Shown here piece after piece: positions 19,639 to 31,088 of a DNA stretch of 64,000 bases. The stretch covers positions 9,424,001-9,488,000 of the forward strand of contig NC_067205.1 in assembly GCF_026262505.1 (NCBI RefSeq). The letters are read 5' to 3'. Position 1 is the first letter of the stretch. Every line of letters begins with the position of its first letter. The translations under genes and the position numbers were made by a program. The notes below the pieces were generated by a model. That model was not told where the DNA came from, made no database searches, and saw nothing but the letters and a program-made list of their open reading frames with translations. This stretch comes from Trichomonas vaginalis G3 (taxonomy: Eukaryota; Parabasalia; Trichomonadida; Trichomonadidae).

Positions 19639-21398
19639 GTTGTTTTTCTTTTTCTTTTTCTATCCATGTTTCTAATTTTTTTGTTTTTTTAATTTTCTTT
19701 TTCTTTTTATTTATTTATTGTAAAAATAGATGTTTTAATACTTATAGATTATAGATTTTTACTTATGGCTAGCAAGCAAGTTCAAATTCAAATACCGTCC
19801 GAGGAATGCTATCAAAACATGATCGGCATATATACAAACCACTGGCAGAGCGTCAAAATTATAATTTTTTATTTAATAAATAAATACTTAATAACTAACT
19901 AAAGTTGCCTCAAAATCTCGATTGAAAGACATTGAATTTAGTTTTGAGAAGACTGTTTTTCATTTTGAGAATTATTAATTAGCATATAATTATAATCATA
20001 TTGTATGAAGTTATCAATTCTCTTAAATTTTGAAAGCTTAAGAAATTTAAAAGCACAAACAAATATATATTATTAAAATAATGGTATTGATCAATTTGAA
20101 AAATTTTGAAATTTTGAATACGAATTTTAATGTAAACTTTAATAGTTGTAAAAGAATAGGAAACATCACAGATGGCAACTTAGATTAATGAAAAGTTGGA
20201 ATTTTTTCAATAAAATTTTATTCATGAAAAAAGATGCATGAAATACAATAATAGTAATATAGATACGTTATACAACATGTTACATAAGTGATCACTATAA
20301 GCATAATAGCTTTAAACAAAATAATCATATCAAAATTTGTATCTGTAAGCAGCAAGAGTGTTATATCCTAATATTAAGTGTAACTACTTATTAGACAATG
20401 AATACAATATAATGTATTGATTAATAGGCTAAAGAAAAAAAATTATATCCTTCAATTTGGACAATCCGAAATTTTTCTTAATTAATTGAATTACATATAC
20501 ATTAATTTACAATTAAGTGATATCAGCGATAAACTTATATGCACGTTTAACTTTATCAGATTTCAAATGAAAACATGGATTTCATTGCATGTTTTTCAAT
20601 ACTAGCTCCAGAAAAATGATACAAAGATGAATAAATAGTAATGTCCCTAAAATAAGGTACGAAACAAAAAATTATCAACAATATACTTAATTTCGGCTAT
20701 TATGATAAAAAGTGAATATATCAAAAACATTTATTCCATCATCTTGTTATCTGTACCTCACCACGGACTAATATGAAGAGAGATCAATTTCCAAAATTTT
20801 ACCAAAAAGAGATTAGGCCTAATTTTTTTGGCCAATCTTTATGATTTGTTATACAGATACTAGATCTACTACTCCCCAAAACAATTCATTTTTTGAATGA
20901 CCCCTTTTTTAGGTTTTCATTTTATGAAAAATGCCAATATTATACGATTATTAATATATTTATTTTTTTGTTCTCAATAAAGGTATTCAAAAGTCAATAT
21001 AAACCATTCAAAATTGAGAGGAAACTCATTGAGAGGCTCGGAATTCGAGTAGTGAGGAAGGGTACATTTTGAGAGCCAAAATTTCAAATCCCCTCAATAT
21101 TTCAAGCCCTTCAAAACTGGTGAAGTCAAAGGACTTTATTCAATTTTTTGATTGAGATTCACTCAATATTGAGGAAGAAAAACGATAAGGAGACTTTAAG
21201 TAGGAAAATGGGTTTATTTATATAATTAAACAGCCATAACGTATTTAATTATTCGATGCTTCAGTCTCTTAGATTTGTTAATTTAGTGTGATTTTCATCT
21301 CCATTCAGTAAGGTATCAGTTTTTACAATTGAATTTCACTATTTGAAAAAGCATCAGAGTATTGATTCAATTGATTATAGTGATTTATATCACACTTA
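19639..21398. other. Long AT-rich intergenic stretch
   Basis: About 1.76 kb with no supportable gene. It begins with a T-rich 3' flank. The segment 20940-21190 is slightly richer in short words such as CTCAATATTGAG and GAGAGGCT, and could be eroded coding or regulatory DNA, but no frame survives. Confidence 0.5.
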
Positions 21399-22396
21399 TC
21401 ATCTTCGTCTTAATATTAATATTGCCAATTTATCACTTTCCTTACATTTTGGTGGTTGTTTCATTTTGAACTTACAAGAAAAGTCGTCACCTTCAAATGG
21501 ATTTCCACTATAATTGAAATCTGGATTGGTGGTATTTATTGTTTCATCACCTAGAATAAATACAGACTCCTCACCAGTAGTCATTGAATTAGTATTAAAT
21601 GATGTTTCCGAATCAATAAAAATTCTAGTATTACTCTCAATAATTAAATTATTGACGCTAACGTATGAACTAGTGAATGTATAATGAATCTACAAAAATC
21701 AAAATATTGATTAAGCGTTTGAAAACTGAAACTCCCGTTAAATAATATCATATTATTGTGATTAGTGTTGACAGATGTGTCTATAAACCAAAAATCGTTT
21801 ACTGTGTTGTTATGTAAAACAATAAGTTGATTTGTTGAAGTATGTTTACCTTTGCAAAATGCCAATGAGCAATTGTGAGTGGTATCTGACGCTGAATTCA
21901 ACGTAATATTACAAGTTTGAATTAATATTTGGCCAAAGAGTGTTATAATCGAGTCTGTATAATAACATTTATGAATGGATCCCGATTTGATGATGTTTCG
22001 TTTGCTAGTTTGAGTATATGAGTGACAATGTTTTGTATTAAAGTGGTTTGTGGAATAAATGTAATTTTGGATGATATCGCCGTTAGATGTGATAGATATT
22101 GATGATGGATTTGATGAATCGCTGTTGTGAATGAATTGACAATACTCAATAAGAGTGTTAAATTCTGAGTCTGGAACATTGATTAAAATAGGGACTTGTT
22201 CGAAGTTTCTAAATGTAGAATATTTGATATAATTATTACTTTCTGTGCTAAACGGACTTTTTTTTGCAAAGATGTAAAACTTATAATCTTTATCTTTAAA
22301 AAATTCTCTCCAAGAATGATGTAAATGAGTGCTTGATTCCTGTGTAGAAGGGTTAGTAATCCAACATAAAAAATTAATTACAGTTGGGATGAGCAT
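21399..22396 (-). pseudogene. Pseudogene copy B of a secreted-looking repeat family
   Basis: The minus strand encodes a protein whose first half (250-residue frame from the ATG at 22396) is alignable by eye with the copy at 22798-23759. Shared words include HHSWREFFKD / HQSWYGFFKD, KSPFSTESNNYIKYSTF / KGPFAQNTNTFIKCSTF and SNGDIIQNYIYSTNHF / TLGKIIQNRICSTDHL. The frame shifts near 21670, after which the C-terminal part resumes in another frame and ends in LRRR with TGA directly followed by TAA. The Asn/Ser/Ile-rich periodic sequence looks like a parallel beta-helix surface protein. Function unknown. I consider it dead because of the frameshift. Confidence 0.55.
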
Positions 22397-22797
22397 TCAT
22401 TCAAAGAAAAAATGTAGCAAAATTTGACACTTTACAAAGAAAAAAAATATAATTTATTCTTTTTTACATAATACAAGTTAAAATGTATATGTCGCATTTT
22501 GGTGCATAAATATAAAGCTGAAATTTATTTTCTCTCGTTGAATTTGTTTTTTTTTCCTAAGGTGATTTTGACGAGTTAGTATCACCAACATTCTACCTTA
22601 TATGCCTCATACTTACATATTGAGTTTCAAATCAAGACGCATGTTGGATTTTTGTTGGACTACCTTTAAATTTATAAGATTTTCATGATACAATCAAAGT
22701 TTATAACATGAATACTTAATTCCTTAATTTATGCTCATAAATCTTAAAATTTTGTTGGAAAATTGATGAAATAAATTATTTTCATTGAAATAATCAA
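22397..22797. other. Spacer between two tandem pseudogenes
   Basis: A 400-base AT-rich spacer. TTTGACACTTTACAAAG is the only conspicuous word. No gene is seen. Confidence 0.5.
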
Positions 22798-23759
22798 TTA
22801 TCTCCTTCTAATAATAAGTTTTGATGAATCGTTATTATTTGGGCAAATGCATTTCTTTATTGCTGCTTTGCAATAATAATTATTATCGAATATAACTTCA
22901 TTTATATCTTGTGGACCCGAATCTGTTGAAATATCTATCCTTTCATTGGAATCAATAATGATTTTTTCTTTCGTGTTTAAAGTCGTACTTTGAATAGTAA
23001 TGTATCCATCAGTTGTAGGAATTTCAAAAGAATTAGCCTCTATGAAAGAATTTAGCATTGTTAAGTTTGAATCTACATATATGTTAACATCGTTTTTGAC
23101 TTGAGCGAAGATTTCCTGTAGAAAACAGCTTTCAGTATTGATAAATAGCGATCCACCTTTAATTATAAAATATCTGATCTCAAGCAGTGGAGAATCTGCA
23201 ACCAAAAGTAGCTTTAAAGAATTTTCATCAATTAATTTTATATCCTTTAAAGTTGTATTAAATCTAGATTGTAAATGCATTTGATATGATTCATAATTGC
23301 AATGCGTGATATTAATCGATTCAATGTTATTAATAGAAGTGCATAAATGCAGTTTATATTGTTTGTATTGGTATTTGAATGATAAATAGTTGGATCTAGA
23401 TGGTCAGTAGAACATATTCGATTTTGAATGATTTTTCCTAGCGTTTTAATAAATATGCATGATAGTTGTGATGGATCACTATTATTTCGAAAATGACAAT
23501 CTTCAATTAAAGTATGAATAGGAGGAAATTCTGAATTTTGGCTATTTATGTATATTGAAACATTTTGCATGTTTGCAAATGTTGAACACTTGATGAACGT
23601 GTTGGTATTTTGAGCGAAGGGTCCTTTTTGCACGAATACGTACAAATTTCTTGGTTCGTCTTTAAAAAAACCATACCAAGATTGATGAATATGATGGTTT
23701 ATGTAAGGGTGATCATTTATTGTACGAATAATGGATACCCAAAATCTAAAAAGATTCAA
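22798..23759 (-). pseudogene. Pseudogene copy A of the same secreted-looking repeat family
   Basis: Two overlapping minus-strand frames (23759-23247 and 23280-22798) together cover one protein. A frameshift lies in their overlap, near 23247-23280. The first frame has no ATG at its beginning (the call begins at a TTG). The N-terminal part is the counterpart of copy B, and the C-terminal part shows regular beta-strand-like periodicity (SNLTMLNSFIEANSFEIP) and ends in LIIRRR. A family with the HxSWxxFFKD pattern is implied; I cannot name it. Both copies have lost the frame, so this looks like a dead tandem duplication. Confidence 0.55.
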
Positions 23760-25595
23760 AGTTAATGAAAAATATCGGCTTTTTTTGCCATTGTGAAGAT
23801 AACCTTTTTCAATTTCTTCGTTATCTAAAAGTATTGCTTATTACAAGGATGTCGATTTGTCCACTTTAGGGTTTATTTCCTCCTCCAAATTGTAATACTT
23901 CTAAATTTTTGTCCCCTATATTTGGAAAATTAGAGTCTCAAAAATTCGGGCGGTTCTAAAATGTCCCCAAATGGCATTCTTACTTATTATGAGTATTCAG
24001 AATTCATGTATATGAATAAAAAATTTGATCAATTAATCTTATATAACTTGAAAGCTATTGTCCAAGGATACTATAGTTGAGTTTTAACTAAACTTTAAAT
24101 ATTTGCAATGATCAGATAATAACTAATAAATGATCATTTAATCTGATATTTATTAGTCTAAGAGCCTTATTATTTATAGTAATACTTTAAGAATAAAATA
24201 TTACATTTTGGTGATTATACAATCACGTTTCAATAAATAGGAATTATTCATATTTGTATGCATAATCAAAATATTATAACTATTTTAATATAATTACAAA
24301 TGGTTACATTACATTTGCAATACAGAGATCTAAAATATTTTCTCTTTTCTTCGGTTTTACAAGGGAATGAGAAATTGACCCTGTTTCAAAAAGATATTTA
24401 TATATATATGAAAAATATTTAATGATTTCATGATTAAATAATGTGTATATAGAATGCAATTATATTGATTGACTTATTTTCAAGTCTGATCAGATTTGTT
24501 AATCAATTATTAAATAACATCAAATTTAAAGTTTTTTGAATCGAAACACTTTATAAATAGCATATGCTAGTATTTGTTTTGTGTTTGATTTTTTGATTCT
24601 AACTACTTTGACGAAAAGTAAAAATTAATTAAAAATAGTTGCAAAAATTAATATGATTTTCGTAATGCTTAGTAATATTGGTACTTGTTGGACATTTCAA
24701 TTTAACGAAAAATATGGTTGCTATTGAATATTCAGATTGAAAGGCATTTAAATGAATAATTGATGAATTTTGGAGCTTAACATATTTACAAAGGGGACCA
24801 ACTGTGCAGTTAATTTTATTGAGAAAAACCGTTATCTCACAATTATATTTCGTTTCCCAAATCTGGGAAAAGTTTTATATTTTATAGATGTATGCTAAAC
24901 TTGTATTTCAATTTTTACTAATAAAAGTATGATAATTCAAAACTGCCATTGAATGAAAAACATAATGCAAATTTCAATTTTCCTTTCAAAATTTGAATAG
25001 TTATTGTTAAATATTCTTATGTTTAATTGACTATCGATCATCAATGCTAATCATTTTTAATGTTGTAAAATTCAATTACAAATTTCATTAACTTTTGAAG
25101 TTAGATTGTTCTAGTAATATAGAAACAAATATCACCGATAAAATATTTCATTTTCGCCTAAAAAAGCTTATCTCAAATTTTTGATGAGTTCATTTTTTTT
25201 GAAAACTGTGGTTTAAAATGCATTCAAATCTTTAACTGGGTTGCTAGTTTATACTTCTCGTATAGATAATGTAACGGAGACGTTTCGTAATTTGTTTCGT
25301 ATTAGATAATACTCTCAAAAATTGTGATATTTTTCTGAGCTGCATTAAATCGATGTATTTTTATTTCCTTACTTGATAAATAATAATTTCATTTAACAAT
25401 AATTTTTCTTTTGAATAATCAAATCTGAACTATTCTCAAAATTTGAAAATCATAGGATAATAATACCTTTTGCAGCTGCGTTCAGCCCTAAAACATCATT
25501 TAAATAATTAATTATTTTCCTTTGAAATTCAATTTACTCAATATTTTGATGTTAAATTCCTTAAAAATTGAATCAAATTAGTCAATTCACTTCTC
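23760..25595. other. Long AT-rich intergenic stretch
   Basis: About 1.8 kb without a supportable gene or RNA. The only landmark is TCACTTC at 25587-25593, immediately before the cyclase start, which fits the trichomonad initiator. Confidence 0.55.
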
Positions 25596-28500
25596 ATGGA
25601 AGATGCTCTGACATCTACATCAGTAACTTATACCGACTTTGCTTCTTCCTCAATCTCCAAGTATGCAGATCTTATTGACATTCCAATCACTACACGTGTT
25701 ATCGATTATTTGATATCTCTCTTCAATTACTTTGATATATATGCCCCAAGAATACCATTAATTTACTCCGTTGTTACATGCATTCGATTCTTCCAACTAA
25801 TTGGAGGTGCCTTCTTCTCTGCCAACACGGATTCTTTCCTTCCAGGTACATTCGCATACAAGGTAATGTCAATCATTACTGTATTGTTCCATATTGTCCC
25901 GTTACAGTACAGATTAGGAAAGGCTGCCATCATTTTATACTCGATTAACTCGGTACTGATTGTATTTGTTGTTCACTTACTTGTTACAGCATATTCTTAT
26001 AAAAAGACGAGCAAAGTTCCAAAGATATCTTGCATTATTTTGTCAATTTTTAATGCAGTTGGTCCATACACGTTAATCCCGATTGTTGCTCAATACTCAG
26101 GCCAAACATTATCCGCTATCATACAAGGAACCGTTAAACCTAATCTTAAAGATCTTTTGGCCTTAGTGATTTCGTTTATTAACATCTTTCTCTTTAATTG
26201 GATCAATATTAAGGCATATTCTATATCACTGGTGTTTAGAATGTGTTCGTTCCAGTCAATTGAAGGTTCCCCACAAAACAAATTATTTATCACAACAACA
26301 TTTGTAACGTTAGTTGCTGCATTAACGACATACTTCACCGCAATCCCATCTGCAGCAATGATAGCCATCTCAATCTTGTTCTTTATCTATTGCACGACAA
26401 CTGTATTTAATTGCGGTACGTTTATTAAACAAAAGCATCAAGTTATGGTCCTTGGTGGTTCGATTCTTGGTATAGAACTATGTATTGCTAACTTGATCAT
26501 TATATTCTTAAAGAAACCATGGAACGCCGCATTTTTCCTTGGTTTTGGTGTTGCTTCAGTTATAACATTTGTTTTGACGGAAGTTTTCATCAAAAGGAAA
26601 GGAAGAAGAGAGTTACAGATATTAGATGAAATTGATGACACAAAAGATATCTCATCCATCAGAACTAAGAACAAATTCAAACAGTTACTTGCTACAGGAT
26701 TCACTTTTTCACATCCAGTTTGCATTAACTTTAATATTTTCAAATTAGCTGTTGAAGAATGGAAATTGGATTGTGATGTTTGGTCAGTTTATGCAAAGTT
26801 CATTTCCATCTATCCAGAGAACACAGGAACATTATGTTTTATTGCTCAGAACATTGTAATCTCAAGTTAAACACAAACTTGTCAAATATCATTTTGAACT
26901 CAGCTGGATACATCATGAGAACAAGAGAAACAAAGTTTACTCCACAGTTAAAGACAAGAATCTCAAAGTTATCAAAGAATTTCAATAAAACAAAGACAAG
27001 ACTAAGAAATATTTGGGATTTAGTTCTTCAAGGAAACATAAATGAATTGAATTTTGCCATCAAAAGAACAAAAGAATCAGTTGATGATTGCGAAAGAGAA
27101 ATTGATCATTTAGTCATGACATATCCAAATAACAGATTTGTTGCAAGACAAAAATTAATCTTTTTAAGTGAAGTAAAAGGAGATCCAGTAAATGCAAAGC
27201 AATCTATTGATGAAATCATTAAACTTCAAAGAGGAATTGCAATCAAAGAAGATACAATCCATGAGTTAGGAATGATGGCATTTCCTAATATTCCTGATTA
27301 TTGCAATGATTCAATGAGTACTGGAAAGACAATAAATGAAAACGAGTCAACAACTAATGATGAAACAGTATTTGATGATACGGTGAATTTCGAAGCTATT
27401 GAATCAATTTCTAAACAAATTGATAATCATGAAGTTCCAGCAATTCACTATATCTACAAATCAGCATGGCTTTGTTTCATTTTATTGGTGTTCTTGCTAT
27501 TAGTTTCAATGATTATTGTATATCAATTCTACGCAGAAGCTTATTCAAAACCAATTTACATGATGCAAGGAATTGCAAAAACAAGAAACATCATAACAAT
27601 GTTGACTGCTTTTGCTGGAAGATTTTTGTTCCAAGTCTTAGATGATCCAAAGAATCCAGGTTCAAAATTAATGGGTCCTTTAGACTATTACCTAACTTTA
27701 ATATGGATAGCTATGGAGATAATAGAGATACAGAAGCAATCATGAAATTCATAGCTGCAAAAGTTTCATCATCAACAGAATTAATGACAGACATCATTCC
27801 TTATAAACCTAATAATGAATATATGGAAAATGTCAGAAAATTGTTATTTGAAAACAACATTAAGTTCTTCTTCTATTTGAACAATACTTATTGGGAAGAA
27901 TCAACGACAACAGCAACAGAGATTTCCTATATCATTTCAAATCATGTTGGCAAACTATTAGACATGGATAGCGATGATGCGGGAGTTGCAAACGGTCCTG
28001 ATTCATTGATCATAAGAAATAACAATAACTATCCAACAACAGCGATGAATGAAGCTCTTAAATCAATGATCAATTATTTGATTGCTCTCAATGAGGACTA
28101 TCAGAAAATATTCATGATCATTATGATAGTCATTATTTGTATCAATGTCATTGTTTATCCTATTGTTTACTTCACACAAATAAAAAAGTTAAGAGAGAAC
28201 AGATATGAAGTTTTACAGTTAATGACAACTTTACCTAAAACTGTAATATCAGGAATTTCTGCTTCTCTTAACAAAATTAAAGATGAAAAGACAGCAACAC
28301 AAACAATGACAATAACAAACACATCATCAAATCCAAATTATGAGCAAAACAGACAAGAAGAAAGCATCATTAAATTGTTTACTTCTATTTCAGATGGAAC
28401 ATCAAAAGCATCAATAGAAACAAGCATTTTGATTTTGATGATAATTATTGTTGCTTTATCTTGTGTCAGCTATTATCTTGGAATGAACTGTTTCATGGTT

Positions 28501-29942
28501 TCTTCCAATAATTTGGTATTTAACTGTCATCATATTAACTATTTGTTTGGATCAGTTACTTATTTATTTGGTGTTTGTGCAAGAATTTTCAAAGTTTCAT
28601 TAGCAACTTGTGATGAATCATTTAAAGAATCAATATTAAGTATTGATGATGAAATCCAAAATATTCAAAGAATTTTGCCATATTTAGTTAACTATTTCCA
28701 GTTCATTCGTCTTGGAGGTGAAGATAGAAGAGAAGTTCCATTCTCTGAAATGAGTACTACAATCAATACTGCTTCAGATTTATTGACATGCACTGTTGGA
28801 TTAACTCCTCCTAAGACAGTTATGGAAAGTGTTCATTGTTTAACTTCTGCAATGCAATTTATTGTTTCAACTGGATTAATGAAGAAATTCTATAACAATA
28901 TGCTATATAGTATCTATCCAGATCCTAGAGATGTCTCATTGCAGCAATTATGGCAAATAGGACCCATTGAATTATATCAAACATTTTCTATCCAGCAGAA
29001 GAAAAATTAATTCCAATTATTGTTGAAAACCTTCACAGTCAGGGTGATAACTTGATAGAATACAACGTTATCTTCATCATATTGACTTTAATTCTGACAA
29101 TTATTATTTGTGCAATTGCTTTTAACGAAGACAAATTACTTAAGTTTACATTGAAGTTGTTCATGAGATGTCCAGCAACAACAATTCTCAACAACCAGAG
29201 AATCATGGATCTCATTTCAGGCCACTATAATTATAAGAATGATGACAATTCCGAAAAACATGTTTGGTTCACAAATGAAGTTGTAAATAAATTGAATGAT
29301 GTTGTAATTGTTTGCCAAGAAGAAACAAGTAAAATTATAACAGTTAATGCAGCTTTCGAAGAATTATTCGGCATCAAACAACAGGATATTGAAAACACTC
29401 CAATCAAAGATTTCTTTACAGAAGAAAGATTCAAATATGATGAAAATATAGACAGAGTTTTCACAAAAACAACAGATTTAGTTTTTCTCAACAAGTCAGG
29501 GAATAATGTTTATTTGGAGTTTTCAACATCAGCGATATCAGGAAGAAGAATTTATTCAGGAAGAGATCAAACACAAATTGTTATGCATGAAAAGCTTATT
29601 GTTGATGAGAGGAAGAAATCAGATGCTATGCTATCAAGTATTTTACCACCAATGTTAGTTCCAAGATTTCAAGCTGGAGAAAAGAATATTTCTTTCAGTG
29701 TACAAAGTGCAACAGTTTTATTCTTGGATGTTGTTGAATTCACGCCATGGTGTGGTTCTCATGATGCTCAATATGTCATGAGAATGTTAAACATCATGTT
29801 CAAAGAATTCGATGCGATAACAAATGCCCATAAAACAATGACGAAATTATGGGAAATAAAAAAATTACTAAATATTGTATTCATACAAATATATTATTTT
29901 AAAGGAAAAATAGATGCTGATAGAAACGATGAAAAATTTTGA
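25596..29942 (+). pseudogene. Class III nucleotidyl (adenylate/guanylate) cyclase, frameshifted and truncated
   Basis: The frame begins with a good start (TCACTTC initiator, ATG 25596). It encodes a long multi-membrane N-terminal region (many hydrophobic segments over about 1,100 codons), then a PAS-like domain (NDVVIVCQEETSKIITVNAAFEELFGI) and the start of a cyclase catalytic domain (ATVLFLDVVEFTPWCGSHDA). This is the architecture of the large trichomonad cyclase family. The reading frame changes three times: near 26790-26870, near 27703-27745, and near 28985 at a run of four T. After KTMTK (about 29845) homology stops, so most of the catalytic domain, including the second metal-binding Asp and the substrate-specifying residues, is missing. 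It cannot make cAMP as it stands. Confidence 0.85.
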
Positions 29943-30463
29943 AAACTTTACAATTAATTTATGTTCGTTAACCACAGAGCTTGCAATCCAAAGCTCACGT
30001 TAGACTACAAGAGTCATGAAGTCTCATACTAAGGGATATCCAACATATATTTTAATAATCTAATGTTTGTGACAAATATTCAACATAAAATTAAGTTTTC
30101 GTTTCGTTACAAGGCATTCATACTTTGGAGATATCATATTTAATGTACAGAAAAGTTAATATTAAACAATACATGCTAAAGAATTAATAAATAAGATAAT
30201 AAAATAAATTTATACGTAATTACTTTCATTTAATATGCTTTATGCTGTATAATATTGATTAAGAGGCATTAAAAGGTTCCATAGTCTGCTTTTATAGGTA
30301 AGATTTTTGATAAAAATTTAAAATTTTGAAAAATGATGAGAAAAGGAAAAAAAAGGTAAATGAGAGCAAGAGGAGGGAAAAAAAAGAAAAAGAAAAGAAA
30401 GGGAAGGGAAAAATAAAAGAAAGAAGGACATATAAAAATTTAGATGCGCATTCTTAATGCCGA

Positions 30464-30477
30464 GGCGGCTTGCCGCC
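30464..30477. repeat. GC-rich hairpin GGCGGC-TT-GCCGCC
   Basis: A six-base-pair all-GC stem with a TT loop, embedded between two copies of CCGAGGCG. It stands out in a neighbourhood that is about 75-80 percent A/T. Confidence 0.6.
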
Positions 30478-30570
30478 GAGGCGCGATTTTTTTAGGCCTC
30501 TACGGTAACCCGGCAATGTTTTTTTAAATCTTGTACAGCCCTAGAAATACTTAGGCCAATCCCTGTGGGA

Positions 30571-30606
30571 CCCAGTGGTAACTTTCCATGGAAACCACTC
30601 AGTGGG
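30571..30606. repeat. Imperfect dyad centred on TTTCCATGGAAA
   Basis: The central 12 bases are a perfect palindrome, flanked by AGTGG and CCACT and then CCCA and TGGG, giving an interrupted inverted repeat over 36 bases. Confidence 0.5.
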
Positions 30607-30773
30607 AACATTTTTTATTTTTGACGGAAAAAATTCTAAATATTTTTTTCATTTTTTGATTTTTGAATTTTTTTGGAATTAGAGAATAAAATTTAAAGCG
30701 ATAGATATGCTTGATTATTCAAGATATTGATATTAAATCAGAAATCAATGGTAAATAAAGAGTTTTATAAAAA

Positions 30774-30985
30774 CTTACCACGTGGTAAGATGAAGTGACC
30801 ACAAATTGGGTTGTGGTACATAAAAATTACCACAAAATTGAGAACTTTTCCCACAAATTGAGAATTTTTACCATAAAATGAACGATGGATATCCACGAAA
30901 GTTACCACAACTCACTTCTCGCGCAAAATATGTTTAATATTACATATTAAATACATTTATCAACATTAATTATTTTGAATTGTGG
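30774..30985. repeat. Cluster of TTACCACAA-type motifs in both orientations
   Basis: CTTACCACGTGGTAAG (30774-30789) is a perfect 16-base palindrome. ACCACAA and TTGTGGT face each other at 30798-30817. Further copies or near-copies occur near 30827, 30848, 30868, 30902 and, inverted, near 30976. Two of them extend to CCACAAAATTGAGAA / CCACAAATTGAGAA. Confidence 0.55.
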
Positions 30986-31088
30986 TAAAACGATATGTCA
31001 CATATTTTTTTATAAAAATTTGTAAAAATGTTTATTTTAATTTATATAATTAAATAAAGTCTTTTCAGGGGGTTATACCGTGATATTA

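Larger units (their letters stand above)
29943..31086. other. Intergenic stretch with purine tract, GC-rich dyads and a motif cluster
   Basis: Contains no gene. It holds a purine-only tract (about 30330-30425, rich in GAAA and GGGAA), a GC-rich dyad (30464-30477), a second dyad (30571-30606) and the TTACCACAA cluster (30774-30985). The base composition jumps relative to its surroundings at 30455-30605. Confidence 0.6.
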
